Origin: Pseudonocardia kunmingensis
Lineage (GTDB): Bacteria; Actinomycetota; Actinomycetes; Mycobacteriales; Pseudonocardiaceae
Reading direction: 5' to 3'
DNA: 64,000 nucleotides
Assembly (NCBI RefSeq): GCF_006716445.1
Contig: NZ_VFPA01000001.1
Location: 248,001 to 312,000, forward strand
Shown here: positions 19,213-29,067 of the stretch, piece by piece
Numbering within the stretch: position 1 is the first letter of the stretch
How the letters are laid out: the number at the start of each line of letters is the position of its first letter
Notes under the pieces: model-generated
Database searches by the model: none
Seen by the model: the letters and a program-made list of their open reading frames with translations, nothing else
What the model was told of the DNA's origin: nothing
Position numbers and translations under genes: made by a program

Positions 19213-20073
19213 ATGACCCGCACCCCACCCGCGTCCCTGCTCGTGCTGGGCAGCGTGGTCAGCGTCCAGGTGGGCCAGGCCGTCGGGAAGCAGGCGTTCG
19301 ACCTGGTGCCGCCCGCCGGTGTCGTGACGCTGCGGCTCGGGTTCGCGGCGCTCGTCCTGCTCGCGCTGTGGCGACCCCGCCTCCCCGCCGACGCCCGCTC
19401 GGCCGGCCTGGTCGTCGCCTTCGGCACCGCGATCGCGGGCATGAACCTCGTCTACCCCGCGCTGGCGCACCTCCCGCTCGGCGTCGCGACGTCGCTGCAG
19501 CTCCTGGGGCCGCTCGCCGTCGCCCTGGCCGGCTCGCGGCGCCCCCGCGACATCGGGTGGGCCCTGCTCGCCTGCGCCGGCGTCCTGCTGATCGGCAACC
19601 CCGCGGGCGGGCCGCTCCCGCTCGCCGGTGTGCTGCTCGCACTCGGGTCCGGTGCGGCCATGGGCGCGTACCTGCTGCTGAGCCGCCGGGCAGGCGCCGC
19701 GACGAACGACGGCTCCACCCTCGCCCTCGCCGTGGCATGGGCGGCGGTCGTCTCGCTCCCGTTCGGGATCCCGGCGGGCGGCACCGACCTGCTGCGACCG
19801 CAGGTGCTCGCCGTCGGGCTCGCGGTCGCGGTGCTCTCGGCCGCGCTCCCCTACTCCCTCGACCTCGCCGCGTTGCGCAGGCTGCCCCCGCGCACCGTCG
19901 GCGTGCTGGAGAGCCTCGAACCGGTCGTCGGCGCACTGGCCGGTCTCCTGCTGCTCGCCGAGCTGCTGGGCCCGGGTCGGTGGCTCGCGATCGCCTGCAT
20001 CACGGCCGCCTCGGCGGGCGCCGTCGCATCGGCCCGCCCGGCCCGCTCACCGAGCGTTCCCGCACCCACGTGA
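19213..20073 (+). CDS. EamA/RhtA-like metabolite exporter (DMT superfamily)
   Basis: This 286-residue membrane protein has ten predicted helices in two EamA repeats, for example LLVLGSVVSVQVGQAVGKQA and ARSAGLVVAFGTAIAGMNLV. The sequence QAVGKQAFDLVPPAGVVTLR resembles the threonine/homoserine exporter RhtA group. The ATG at 19213 follows a GGGGGACGG stretch; an earlier in-frame ATG at 19177 is less likely. It is controlled probably by the divergent LysR gene and stops 12 bases from the convergent phosphatase gene. Confidence 0.88.
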   Translation: MTRTPPASLLVLGSVVSVQVGQAVGKQAFDLVPPAGVVTLRLGFAALVLLALWRPRLPADARSAGLVVAFGTAIAGMNLVYPALAHLPLGVATSLQLLGPLAVALAGSRRPRDIGWALLACAGVLLIGNPAGGPLPLAGVLLALGSGAAMGAYLLLSRRAGAATNDGSTLALAVAWAAVVSLPFGIPAGGTDLLRPQVLAVGLAVAVLSAALPYSLDLAALRRLPPRTVGVLESLEPVVGALAGLLLLAELLGPGRWLAIACITAASAGAVASARPARSPSVPAPT

Positions 20074-20085
20074 GCGCGGGGACGG

Positions 20086-21426
20086 TCACGGCGTGACGTC
20101 GGGGTCGGGCTCGGCGAACGGCTCGGCGGGCAGGCGCAGGGCGAGCAGCGCGACGTCGTCGGTGCCGTCCGGTGCCAGCCGCTCGACCAGCTGGTCGCAG
20201 AACTCGCCCAGGTCGTGGCGCGCCAGGGCGGAGGCGTGCTGGCGCAACCGGGTCAGACCGGCGTCGATGGGCTCGCGCCGGTTCTCCACGAGCCCGTCGG
20301 TGTAGAGCAGGACGGTCGCGCGGGCGGGCAGCGGGTGCAGGGCGTCGTGCCGGACCGCGTCCGGCTGCACCCCCAGGATCATCCCCTCGCCGCCCTCGAG
20401 GTAGGTGGCCTGCCCGTCCTCGGTGACCAGGAGCGGCGGCGGGTGCCCCGCGCTCGTCCACCGCAGCTGGTGCGGACCGCCCACCGGGCCCTCGATGCGG
20501 GCGAACACGAGCGTGGCCATCCGCGCGTCGCTGACGTGCGTGGCCGCCTGGTCGAGCCGCCGCACGATCGCGTGCGGCGGCTCCGTGCGGTCCCAGGCCA
20601 GCGCGCGCAGCATGTTGCGCAGCTGGGCCATGCGGGCCGCGGCCGGCAGGTCGTGACCGACGACGTCGCCCACGACCATCGTGGTGACGCCGTCGGGCAG
20701 CAGGAACGAGTCGTACCAGTCGCCTCCGACGTGCGCGACGGCGTGCGCCGGCCGGTAGCGGGCGGCCAGCTGGATGTGGTCGACGTCCGGGAGGGCCGGC
20801 AGCAGGTGGCGCTGCATCGTCTCCGCGACGCGGCGCTGCGCGTCGAACAGCTGCGCGTTGTCGACGGCGAGGCCGGCCCGTTGCGCGAGGTCCGCGGCCA
20901 GCTCGACGTCCTCGGCGTCGTAGGGCGGCGCGGGGTCGCGGCGCACCAGCGTGAGCGCGCCGAGCACGCGGCGGGGCGTGCGCAGCGCGGCGACCACGGC
21001 GGAACCGGCGCCCAGCTCGTCGAACAACCCGTGCTGGGCGGCCATCAGCGGCGAGTCCGGGACGGCGGCGAGCTCGTCCGCGCCCAGCAGGACCGGCGCG
21101 CCGCCGCGCAGGACCTGCGCCAGCGAGGAGGCCGAGCCGTCGGGCACCGGCGGGAGCGGCCGCTCGTGGGCCCCCTCCGGGGCGCGCTCGGGATCGCGGT
21201 GCACGACGACGGCGCGCCGCAGCTCCTGGGCGCCGTCGTCGTCGAGGAGGTCCACGACGACCCAGTCGGCCAGGCGGGGCACCACGAGGCGCGCCAGCCG
21301 CCGCAGTGCCTCGTCGACGTCGAGCGTCGAGCCGAGCACGGTGCCCACCTCGCCGACCAGCTGCAGCCGTGCGATCACGCGCTCCAGCGCGGCCATCTCG
21401 AGCGCGAGGCCGTTGACCGTGCCCAT
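20086..21426 (-). CDS. GAF domain PP2C-type (SpoIIE-like) serine phosphatase
   Basis: This 446-residue protein has a GAF sensor domain (about residues 20-195) and a PP2C/SpoIIE phosphatase domain. The phosphatase domain carries the metal-binding motifs AHVGGDWYDSFLLPDG and VVGDVVGHDLPAAARMAQLR, TSAGHPPPLL, and the C-terminal DGTDDVALLALRL. Such proteins dephosphorylate anti-anti-sigma factors and so adjust stress sigma factors; no partner is encoded nearby. The ATG at 21426 lies 74 bases downstream of the LivF-like gene, so read-through from the importer operon is possible. Confidence 0.9.
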   Translation of the reverse strand: MGTVNGLALEMAALERVIARLQLVGEVGTVLGSTLDVDEALRRLARLVVPRLADWVVVDLLDDDGAQELRRAVVVHRDPERAPEGAHERPLPPVPDGSASSLAQVLRGGAPVLLGADELAAVPDSPLMAAQHGLFDELGAGSAVVAALRTPRRVLGALTLVRRDPAPPYDAEDVELAADLAQRAGLAVDNAQLFDAQRRVAETMQRHLLPALPDVDHIQLAARYRPAHAVAHVGGDWYDSFLLPDGVTTMVVGDVVGHDLPAAARMAQLRNMLRALAWDRTEPPHAIVRRLDQAATHVSDARMATLVFARIEGPVGGPHQLRWTSAGHPPPLLVTEDGQATYLEGGEGMILGVQPDAVRHDALHPLPARATVLLYTDGLVENRREPIDAGLTRLRQHASALARHDLGEFCDQLVERLAPDGTDDVALLALRLPAEPFAEPDPDVTP

Positions 21427-21500
21427 GTCCGCAAGCCCCGTCCGTCGTCGTGTGCCCGGAGGGTACGTCGCTCGGGAGGGGGACAGCGTGACCCCGCGGC

Positions 21501-22222
21501 TCAGGCCACCCCGAGCAGGCGGTGGGCGGTGGCGGGGTCGCGGCGGAACTCCGGGGTCGGCACGCGGTGCACGAGCACGCCCTTCTCCATCACCGCGATC
21601 TCCCCGGCCACCGCGAAGGCCAGGTGCAGGTCCTGCTCGACGAGCAGCACCGCCACCCCCTCGTCGCGCAGCGTGGCGACCACCCCGGCGACCTGGTCCA
21701 CGACGGCGGGCGCGAGGCCCTCCGACGGCTCGTCGAGCAGCACCAGCCGCGGGCTCGTCAGCAGCGCCCGCGCCACGGCGAGCATCTGCTGCTCCCCTCC
21801 CGAGAGCTGCCCGGCGTAGTGGCGGCGGCGCTCGGCCAGCCTCGGCAGCAGGTCGAGCACCGCGCCGACCGTCCAGGCGCCGGGCCGGGCCGCGAGCGCG
21901 AGGTGCTCGGAGACCGTCAGCGTGGCCCACACCCGCCGCCCCTGCGGCACCAGCGCCACCCCGGCGCGGGCGATCCGGTCCGGGCGCTGCCCGGCCAGCT
22001 CGCGACCGTCGAGCCGCACCGAGCCCGCGCCCGCCGGCACGAGCCCTGCCAGGGTCATGACCAGGGTCGACTTCCCGGCCCCGTTGCGGCCGAGCAGGCC
22101 CAGCACCTCGCCTGCGGCCAGGTCGAGGTCGACGCCGTGCAGCACGGTGCCGCGGTCGTAGCCGGAGACCAGGCCCCGGACCTCCAGGACGCTCGGCGCC
22201 GACGACTCGCTCGCAGGCTCGC

Positions 22223-22226
<4 letters not shown>
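21501..22226 (-). CDS. livF: Branched-chain amino-acid type ABC transporter ATPase
   Basis: This 241-residue LivF-type ATPase is the second nucleotide-binding subunit of a HAAT-family importer. It has Walker A GRNGAGKST, signature QLSGGEQQMLAVARAL, Walker B RLVLLDEPSEGLAP and the LivF-typical RVWATLTVSEHLALAA. It is the last importer gene: its ATG overlaps the livG-like stop as ATGA. The five-gene cluster contains all parts needed for uptake of a branched-chain amino acid or a similar small substrate. Confidence 0.93.
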
Positions 22227-22977
<751 letters not shown>

Positions 22978-22981
<4 letters not shown>

Positions 22982-23961
22982 CGACGCCTCCGCAGGCGGA
23001 TCCCCGCCACCCCGCGCGGCAGCAGGTAGACGGCCAGCACGAACACCGCGCCGAGCACCAGCGTGCCGTGTCCGCCGAGGCCGGGCCCCAGCGCGTCCCG
23101 CACCAGGATCACCAGCGCCGCGCCGAGGCACGCCCCCCACAGCGACCCGGCGCCGCCGATGATCACCGCCAGGAGCGCGAACGACGCCGTCAGGAAGCCG
23201 AGGTCGGGCAGCGCGACGAACCGCGCCTGCGCTGCGAGCAGCGAACCCGCGAGCCCGGCGACACCGCCGGCCAGCACGAAGACGCCGTACTTGTAGAGCG
23301 CGGTGGGGTAGCCGATCGCGCGCATCCGCGGCTCGTTGTCCCGGATCCCCCGCAGCGCGTCGCCGAACGGCGAGCGCGCCACCAGCCAGAGCACCGCGAT
23401 CCCGGCCACGAACACCGCGAGCACGTACCAGTGGACGAACCCGGCGTTCGTCAGCGGCTCCCCCGCGACCCGGACCGCCGGGATGCCGGTGAGCCCGTTC
23501 GCGCCGCCGGTGACCGAGTCCCAGGTGTTCGCGACCTGTTGCACCGTCTCGCCGATCGCGAGGGTGAGCATGAGGAAGAACACGCCCGCGCTGCGCACCG
23601 TGATCCACCCGGTCAGCGCGGCGGCCACCGCGCCGACCGCCGCACCGACCAGCAGCGGCACCGGCGCCTCCGCGGTCACGTTGATCGACACCCACCCCGC
23701 GGCGTAGGCGCCGGACCCGAAGTAGGCCGCGTGCCCGAGCGACGGCAGCCCGGTGACGCCGACGAGCAGGTCGAGGCTGGCGGCGAACAGGGCGAACACC
23801 AGGATGCGGGTGAGCGTGGTGGTGGCGAACGGGGCGAGGAACAGCGGCACCGCGGCGAGCGCGACCAGCACGGCGACCACGGCGACCGCGGCCACGGTGC
23901 TCCGGCCGCGCGGGGCCCGTGGCGCTGTCGCCGGGGCGGCGGGCACGTCCACGGCCGTCAC
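22978..23961 (-). CDS. livM: Branched-chain amino-acid type ABC transporter permease
   Basis: This 327-residue LivM-type permease has about ten hydrophobic segments, the family signature GLPSLGHAAYFGSGAYAAG and the coupling region GDALRGIRDNEPRMRAIGYP. The GTG start at 23961 overlaps the livH-like stop (GTGA). It forms the membrane heterodimer with the LivH-like protein. Confidence 0.93.
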
Positions 23962-24821
23962 CGGGCGCCCACCGACGCCGGCCCGCCGAACAGGCCCTGC
24001 GGGCGCAGCACCAGCACCACCGCGAGCGCGGCGAACAGCACGAACGAGGCCAGCTCGGGGAGCAGCACGCGCCCGAGGGTGTCGACCTGCCCGATGATCA
24101 ACGCCCCGACGAGCGCGCCCCGCACCGAACCGAGCCCGCCGATCACGACGACCACCAGCGCGAGGATGAGCACGGTGGCGTCCAGGCCGGGGCGCGCGCC
24201 GTAGATCGGCCCGCCGAGCACTCCCGCCGTGGTGGCCAGCAGCGAGCCGACGGCGAACACCGTGGCGGTGACCAGGCGGTTGTCGATGCCGAGCGTCGCG
24301 ACCATCTCGCGGTCCGCGACGGTGGCCCGCACCAGCGCGCCCACCCGCGTCCGCTCCACCACCAGGTGCACGACGAGCGCGAGCACCGCGCCCACGCCGA
24401 TCAGCACGAGCCGGTAGGTCGGGTACACCGCACCGAGCACCGTCACGGAGCCGTCGAGCCCGGGCGGGGCGGCGGCCGACAGCGGGTCGTCGCCGAACGT
24501 GATGATCAGCAGCTCCGCCACGACGAACGCCACGCCGAGCGTCAGCAGCGCCTGGTCCAGGTGCGAGCGCCTCCGCAACGGGGCCGTCATCAGTGACAGC
24601 AGCCCACCGGCGACCAGCCCGCCCACCGCGGCGATCCCGAGCGCGGCGAGGAACCCGCCCCAGCTGCCGGACAGCGCCGCCCCGAGGTAGGCCCCGCCGA
24701 GGAACAGCGCGCCGTGGGCGAGGTTGAGCACGTCCATCATCCCGAACACGATCGAGAGCCCCACGGCCAGGATGAACAGCAGGAACCCGATGGCGAGCCC
24801 GTTGAGGACGCTGACGAGCAT
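23958..24821 (-). CDS. livH: Branched-chain amino-acid type ABC transporter permease
   Basis: This 287-residue LivH-type permease begins with NGLAIGFLLFILAVGLSIVF and the signature GMMDVLNLAHGALFLGGAYL. A conserved segment ATVADREMVATLGIDNRLV precedes the C-terminal helices. The ATG at 24821 lies five bases after the binding-protein stop. HAAT systems carry branched-chain amino acids, amides or urea; the binding protein does not settle which. Confidence 0.93.
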   Translation of the reverse strand: MLVSVLNGLAIGFLLFILAVGLSIVFGMMDVLNLAHGALFLGGAYLGAALSGSWGGFLAALGIAAVGGLVAGGLLSLMTAPLRRRSHLDQALLTLGVAFVVAELLIITFGDDPLSAAAPPGLDGSVTVLGAVYPTYRLVLIGVGAVLALVVHLVVERTRVGALVRATVADREMVATLGIDNRLVTATVFAVGSLLATTAGVLGGPIYGARPGLDATVLILALVVVVIGGLGSVRGALVGALIIGQVDTLGRVLLPELASFVLFAALAVVLVLRPQGLFGGPASVGAR

Positions 24822-24826
24822 CGGGC

Positions 24827-26053
24827 TCAGGCCGCGGCCGGCTGGCTCTGCGGGCCGAGATCGGCCACCACGGCGTTGACCAGCCTGCCCCCGACGTTCT
24901 CGACCCGACGCAGGTAGATGTTCTGCCGCGGTGTCTGGTTGTCGAACGTCCACGGGCCGCGCGGGCTGTCCTCGATCGTGCCGACGCTGCCGAGCGCGGC
25001 GACCAGCGCATCCCCGTCCAGGCCGGTGGCCGTGCGCAACGCGCGGTTCAGCACGTTGGCCGCGTCGTAGGTCTGCACGGCGAAGCAGCTCGGCGCCTCG
25101 CCGTGCGCGGCGGTGTAGGTCTCGACGAACGCCGCGTTCTCCGGGTTGTCCAGCTGGTCGCTGTAGTGCAGCGTCGTCTGGACGCCCAGCGCGGCGTCGC
25201 CCTGCTGGGGCAGCACGTTGCCCTCGGTGAGGAAGCCCGACCCGTACAGCGGGATGGAACCGGCCAGCCCGAACTGCGCGTACTGCTGCACGAACGTGAT
25301 CGCCTCCGCCCCGGAGAAGAAGCAGAACGTGGCCCGCGCGCCCGAGTTCTGGATGCTCGTGAGGAACGGCTGGTAGTCCGACGTGGTGCCGAACGGCGGC
25401 GTCGCGCTGCCGACCACCCGGCCGCCACCCGTCTCGAACGCCCGGGTGAAGCCGGTGATGACCTCGGTGCCCGCGGCGTAGTCCGGCGCGATCGCGAAGA
25501 CGCCCTCGGCGAACCCCGACTCCGCCAGGTGCGTGCCCATGGCGGCGGCGACCTGCGCGTTGGTGAAGGAGCTGCGCCAGACGTAGGGCGTGCGGCCCGC
25601 TCCGGTGACGTCCTCGGCGCCGGCGTTGGTGACGATCAGCAGCTTGCGCGCCTCGGACACCACGTCCCGCACGCCGAGCGCGGTGGCCGAGTTGACCAGG
25701 CCCACGACGACGTCGACGCCGTCGCTCTGCAGCACCTTCTGCACGGCGGGGACGCCGGTCTGCGGGGTCTCGCCCTCGTCGGCGATCACGGTCTCGACCG
25801 TGTAGTCCCCGAAGCGGTTGCCGTTGCCGTCGAGCCAGAGCTGCCAGCCGCGCTGCATGTCGGTGCCGAGCGCCGCGTACACGCCGGACTGCGGCACCAC
25901 CAGCCCGACCCGGACCGACCCGCCGCCCCCGCCGGCGTCCCCGCCGTCGGAGCCGCCCACGCTGCTGCCGCACGCCGACAGGACCGGGACGGACGCCGCC
26001 GCCCCGAACAGGCCGAGCAGCCGCCGTCGGGTGATCATGTGGTGGTCGAGCAT
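24827..26053 (-). CDS. Substrate-binding lipoprotein of the HAAT importer (Peripla_BP_6)
   Basis: This 408-residue binding protein carries a combined signal: a twin-arginine-like TRRRLLGLFGAAASVPV followed by the lipobox LSAC, so it is probably a Tat-exported lipoprotein on the outer face of the membrane. The mature part starts with a Gly/Ser linker and VRVGLVVPQSGVYAALGTDM, typical of LivJ/LivK and urea/amide receptors. The ATG at 26053 has GAGGAG nine bases upstream; ATG 26038 is an alternative. It is the first gene of the importer operon and is divergent from the metallo-hydrolase gene. Confidence 0.92.
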   Translation of the reverse strand: MLDHHMITRRRLLGLFGAAASVPVLSACGSSVGGSDGGDAGGGGGSVRVGLVVPQSGVYAALGTDMQRGWQLWLDGNGNRFGDYTVETVIADEGETPQTGVPAVQKVLQSDGVDVVVGLVNSATALGVRDVVSEARKLLIVTNAGAEDVTGAGRTPYVWRSSFTNAQVAAAMGTHLAESGFAEGVFAIAPDYAAGTEVITGFTRAFETGGGRVVGSATPPFGTTSDYQPFLTSIQNSGARATFCFFSGAEAITFVQQYAQFGLAGSIPLYGSGFLTEGNVLPQQGDAALGVQTTLHYSDQLDNPENAAFVETYTAAHGEAPSCFAVQTYDAANVLNRALRTATGLDGDALVAALGSVGTIEDSPRGPWTFDNQTPRQNIYLRRVENVGGRLVNAVVADLGPQSQPAAA

Positions 26054-26203
26054 CGCGGACAGCTCCTCGTCGAACTCGTCACGCCCGGGTGGAACGTCGA
26101 CGGATCGTCGTCGAGCGGCGGATCCGCTGTCAACGACCCGGGTGAACCGGGCACATCCCCGCGACCCGATCGTGACAGCCCGTCCGCGGACTAGTCTGTT
26201 CCG

Positions 26204-26878
26204 GTGGACGTCCTCGACAGCTACTCCGGCCACGTCGACCCGGGCGGCGCCGCGATCCGCCGCGACCTCGACGCCCTGAGCATCACCAAGATCTCCGTAG
26301 GCCCGATGGACAACAACGCCTACCTGCTGGTGTGCCGCGCCAGCAACGAGGCGCTGCTCATCGACGCCGCGAACGAGCCCGACCGGCTCGCCGACCTCGT
26401 CGGCGCCGACGACAGCCGGCCGGAGCTGAACCACCTGGTCACCACCCACCGCCACCCCGACCACTGGCAGGCCCTCGGCGCCGTTGCCGGGATGTTCCAG
26501 ACGCGCCAGATCGCGCACCCCCTCGACGCGCCCGAGCTGCCGATCCCCATGGACGAGCTGGTGGATCAGGGTGACACGGTCGGATTCGGGGAGATCGAGC
26601 TCGAGGTCGTGCACCTGCGCGGGCACACGCCGGGCTCGATCGCGCTGGTCTACCGCGGTGACGACCGGCCGCACGTCTTCACCGGCGACTCGCTGTTCCC
26701 GGGTGGGCCGGGCAAGACCGCGGGCCCCGCCGAGTTCGGCTCGCTCATGGACGACCTGGAAGAGCGGATCTTCGGCGTGCTTCCGGACGAGACCTGGGTC
26801 TACCCCGGCCACGGGGACGACACGAGGCTCGGCGTGGAACGCCCGCATCTCGGCGAATGGCGCGAGCGCGGGTGGTGA
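26204..26878 (+). CDS. Metallo-beta-lactamase fold hydrolase, glyoxalase II-like
   Basis: This 224-residue MBL-fold protein shows the metal motif THRHPDHW (H-x-H-x-D-H), then RGHTPGSIALVY, the bridging Asp in FTGDSLFPGGPGKT, and the last His in WVYPGHGDDTRL. The order and spacing match hydroxyacylglutathione hydrolase-like or mycothiol-dependent hydrolases; the substrate is unknown. The GTG at 26204 lies six bases after a TAGTCT -10-like hexamer (26192-26197), suggesting leaderless mRNA. A broken second copy of its C-terminal end is found at 30731-30800. Confidence 0.88.
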   Translation: MDVLDSYSGHVDPGGAAIRRDLDALSITKISVGPMDNNAYLLVCRASNEALLIDAANEPDRLADLVGADDSRPELNHLVTTHRHPDHWQALGAVAGMFQTRQIAHPLDAPELPIPMDELVDQGDTVGFGEIELEVVHLRGHTPGSIALVYRGDDRPHVFTGDSLFPGGPGKTAGPAEFGSLMDDLEERIFGVLPDETWVYPGHGDDTRLGVERPHLGEWRERGW

Positions 26879-27002
26879 TCCCGCGTCCGATCGGGGTCGC
26901 CTGCGCGTAGGCGGCCCGAACAGCGACTGCAACGCCGTCCGGCGCGTTGTGATCAACCCTGCCCAGCGGCTCGGAGCCGATCTGCACGAGCTGTGCGCGC
27001 CG

Positions 27003-27293
27003 TCAGGGCCTCCCCGTCGCCCGCGAGGCGCTCACCAGCCATGGCACGATCAGCGCTGCGGTGAGGATTCCCAGCCCGACGGCCCCCAGCTCGAGGACGT
27101 GCGGATGCACGACGACCAGCGTGAGGAGTGCGAGGATCAGCAGGCTGGTGTGAGCCCGCGACAGTGGGAACCGCTGCCCGAACGAACCCCCTGGACGTGC
27201 CTGGGTGAACGCTGCGGCAAGCTCGGGGTCCTTCTCACCCAGGTCGTTCTCGATCCCGGCCAGGATCTGCTGTTCGCGTCGTGAAAGCGACAT
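27003..27293 (-). CDS. DUF3040 small membrane protein
   Basis: This 96-residue protein has the actinobacterial DUF3040 pattern. It starts with MSLSRREQQILAGIENDLGE and the acidic stretch KDPELAAAF, followed by two membrane helices (LLILALLTLVVVHPHVLELG and AVGLGILTAALIVPWLV). Function is unknown; the protein is probably a cytoplasmic-membrane component. It lies 12 bases after the DUF6292-like gene on the same strand. Confidence 0.88.
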   Translation of the reverse strand: MSLSRREQQILAGIENDLGEKDPELAAAFTQARPGGSFGQRFPLSRAHTSLLILALLTLVVVHPHVLELGAVGLGILTAALIVPWLVSASRATGRP

Positions 27294-27305
27294 GTCGACC
27301 TCCGA

Positions 27306-27827
27306 TCATCCGCCGTCGGAATGTGCCCGGGCAGCTACCTGGAGCGCTTCAGTCGATTTCGGGCGGCGTTGCGGGTGGATGAAGCTGAGCAGTCGGCGAA
27401 CCGCCTCCGGGTCGTCGTCGAGCTCGATTCCCACGGGCGGTCTGGCGGGGCCGTCGCACTCACCGGTTGCCCACCGCACAACCTCCTCGACCGGCGGCAC
27501 GAGGTGCAACGGAGTGGCCCCGGGGCCGGCGTAGTAGCTCAGAGGCGCGCTGGCCGCGCGGTGGGACAACGACCACCCGCGCGCTGGCCCCCAGCTCAAC
27601 GTGCGGCCCGCGAGCTCGGGGCGGCCGGGGCAGTGCAGGAAGGTCAGCCGGATGTCGATCGGGTCGACGCCGCCGGGCTCAGCGGAGCCCTGCACGGCGC
27701 CCGAGAGCGGATCGCTCACCAACCGTAGCCGCCGGCGCCCGGCCTCGGAGAGCACGGCCAGCCGGTAGCCGTGCACCGCGGCGACGGCGTCCACGCCGAG
27801 CGCGGCCACCAGGGCATCGTTGTCCAT
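27306..27827 (-). CDS. DUF6292-like hypothetical protein
   Basis: This 173-residue soluble protein starts MDNDALVAALGVDAVAAVHG and contains the segment GRTLSWGPARGWSLSHR followed by VPPVEEVVRWATGE. The pattern resembles the uncharacterised DUF6292 family found in Pseudonocardiaceae; the assignment is from memory of the pattern and is moderate. The ATG at 27827 has a closely placed AGGTGAG; a TTG at 27890 would add 21 residues. It is probably co-transcribed with the DUF3040 gene. GC content is visibly lower than in neighbouring housekeeping genes. Confidence 0.6.
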   Translation of the reverse strand: MDNDALVAALGVDAVAAVHGYRLAVLSEAGRRRLRLVSDPLSGAVQGSAEPGGVDPIDIRLTFLHCPGRPELAGRTLSWGPARGWSLSHRAASAPLSYYAGPGATPLHLVPPVEEVVRWATGECDGPARPPVGIELDDDPEAVRRLLSFIHPQRRPKSTEALQVAARAHSDGG

Positions 27828-27989
27828 CTCACCTGCCCCGAGGGTTCGACACCGGAGGAATGGTCCTGGGATCAGGGTGTCGGCCGTCAACCCGGGTGGC
27901 TATGGGGTCCAGCACCCATCTCCGCGTCCTGTGGGCATGTAGGCGGCTGCGGCACGGCGCCCACGCGGTGATGGGCCGCCGCTCTGTGA

Positions 27990-28574
27990 TCACCCCAGCT
28001 CGTTCGCCCACCGGACGAGACCGGGGTCGACAGGCGTCTCGATCCGGCTGACCTGGACTTCGGTGATCTCGACTCCCCATATCCCGGTGCGAGCCGAGAC
28101 CGCGTCGGACAGTTCTGGGAACCCGGTGGTCGGCAGGATCGCCAGCTGTGCGAGATCACGTTCCGCCAGACTCCGGCGCAGCTCCGCCTCCAGCACCCAT
28201 TCGACTGCGGGCTCGGGGGAGGAAGCCATGGCATACCGCATCGCGTCCCGCACGAAGCCGATCGCGGCGGCGGTGACCGTGACCCGCACCGCGTCCCGGG
28301 TGGTGGCATCGAGCGATACGACGTCGTACCACTGGGCTCGCAACGGCACGCGCACCCCGCGGTCGAGCCAAGGGAGGACAGCCACCAGGCCGGGCCCACG
28401 CAGTCGCGCCCGGCGGCCCAGCCGGACGACCACCATCCGCTCGGCCACCCCGACCGAGCGCAGGGAGCAGGCGACCAGCAGCACGAGCCCCAGCCCGGCG
28501 AGCACCGCCGCAACCTGGAGCCCGGGAACGGCGACCTCACCGCCGATCCCGGTGGCTGTACCGCCCGGTCCCAT
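27990..28574 (-). CDS. SPFH/stomatin-like membrane protein, short form
   Basis: This 194-residue protein has one N-terminal membrane helix (VAAVLAGLGLVLLVACSL) followed by an SPFH (band 7) domain: RMVVVRLGRRARLRGPGLVA, PWLDRGVRVPLRAQWYDVVS and TTRDAVRVTVTAA. The end, ARTGIWGVEITEVQVSRIET, resembles slipins. The C-terminal coiled coil and oligomerisation tail of full slipins is missing; the protein stops soon after the SPFH core. Start choice is uncertain: ATG 28574 has a weak ribosome site and ATG 28667 is an alternative. Such proteins scaffold membrane microdomains. Confidence 0.7.
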   Translation of the reverse strand: MGPGGTATGIGGEVAVPGLQVAAVLAGLGLVLLVACSLRSVGVAERMVVVRLGRRARLRGPGLVAVLPWLDRGVRVPLRAQWYDVVSLDATTRDAVRVTVTAAAIGFVRDAMRYAMASSPEPAVEWVLEAELRRSLAERDLAQLAILPTTGFPELSDAVSARTGIWGVEITEVQVSRIETPVDPGLVRWANELG

Positions 28575-29067
28575 ACGCCACCGCCGCTCAGGCTCGAACT
28601 CCTCACCGGAACGGCTCCGAGTCTTCGCAGCGGGCCCGGGCCGCACCATCGGGGCCAGCACCCACATCGAGGGGGATCGGATATGCAGCGGAGCGTCGGA
28701 GGAAGGGGTAAGCCCCGATGGACGGAGGCGGCCGGATGCCGACGGTGACCAGATGAGCCTGCGAACCTGACCGGTCTCCGGTGCGAGCGGCAGTCGATGC
28801 CGCCGGCGCCCAGGACATCGACCTGGCGATCATGGACGTCGCGATGCCCCGACTGACCGGGATCCGCGATCACCACGCACCGGTAATGTCAGCGCTGGTC
28901 GGGAGGTTGAGGAGGTGTCAGGTGCCGTGGGTTCGCGGGCATCGACGCCTGGGGGGTGACCCGGTGTCTCTCGTGACTCCCGTTCTCTCGGCGCGCGCCC
29001 ACACTGCGCAGACATCGTCGCCGCTCCTCGGGCGGGCCGCCCCGACGCAGCCCCCCGCCTTCGGCCC
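28575..29067. other. Gene-poor stretch between SPFH and antiporter genes
   Basis: These 493 bases contain no intact gene. The only recognisable content is a receiver-domain remnant at 28781-28879. The rest shows no consistent reading frame on either strand and a somewhat lower GC content than the window average. Confidence 0.6.
28781..28879 (+). pseudogene. Remnant of a response-regulator receiver domain
   Basis: The frame at 28781 reads VRAAVDAAGAQDIDLAIMDV followed by AMPRLTGIRD. This matches the beta3 strand and phosphoacceptor loop of NarL/LuxR-type receivers (DLAIMDVxMPRLTG), with the Asp preserved. Similarity starts and stops abruptly; no upstream domain start or downstream HTH is present, and the open frame then continues as unrelated sequence. 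It is a decayed fragment. Confidence 0.65.
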
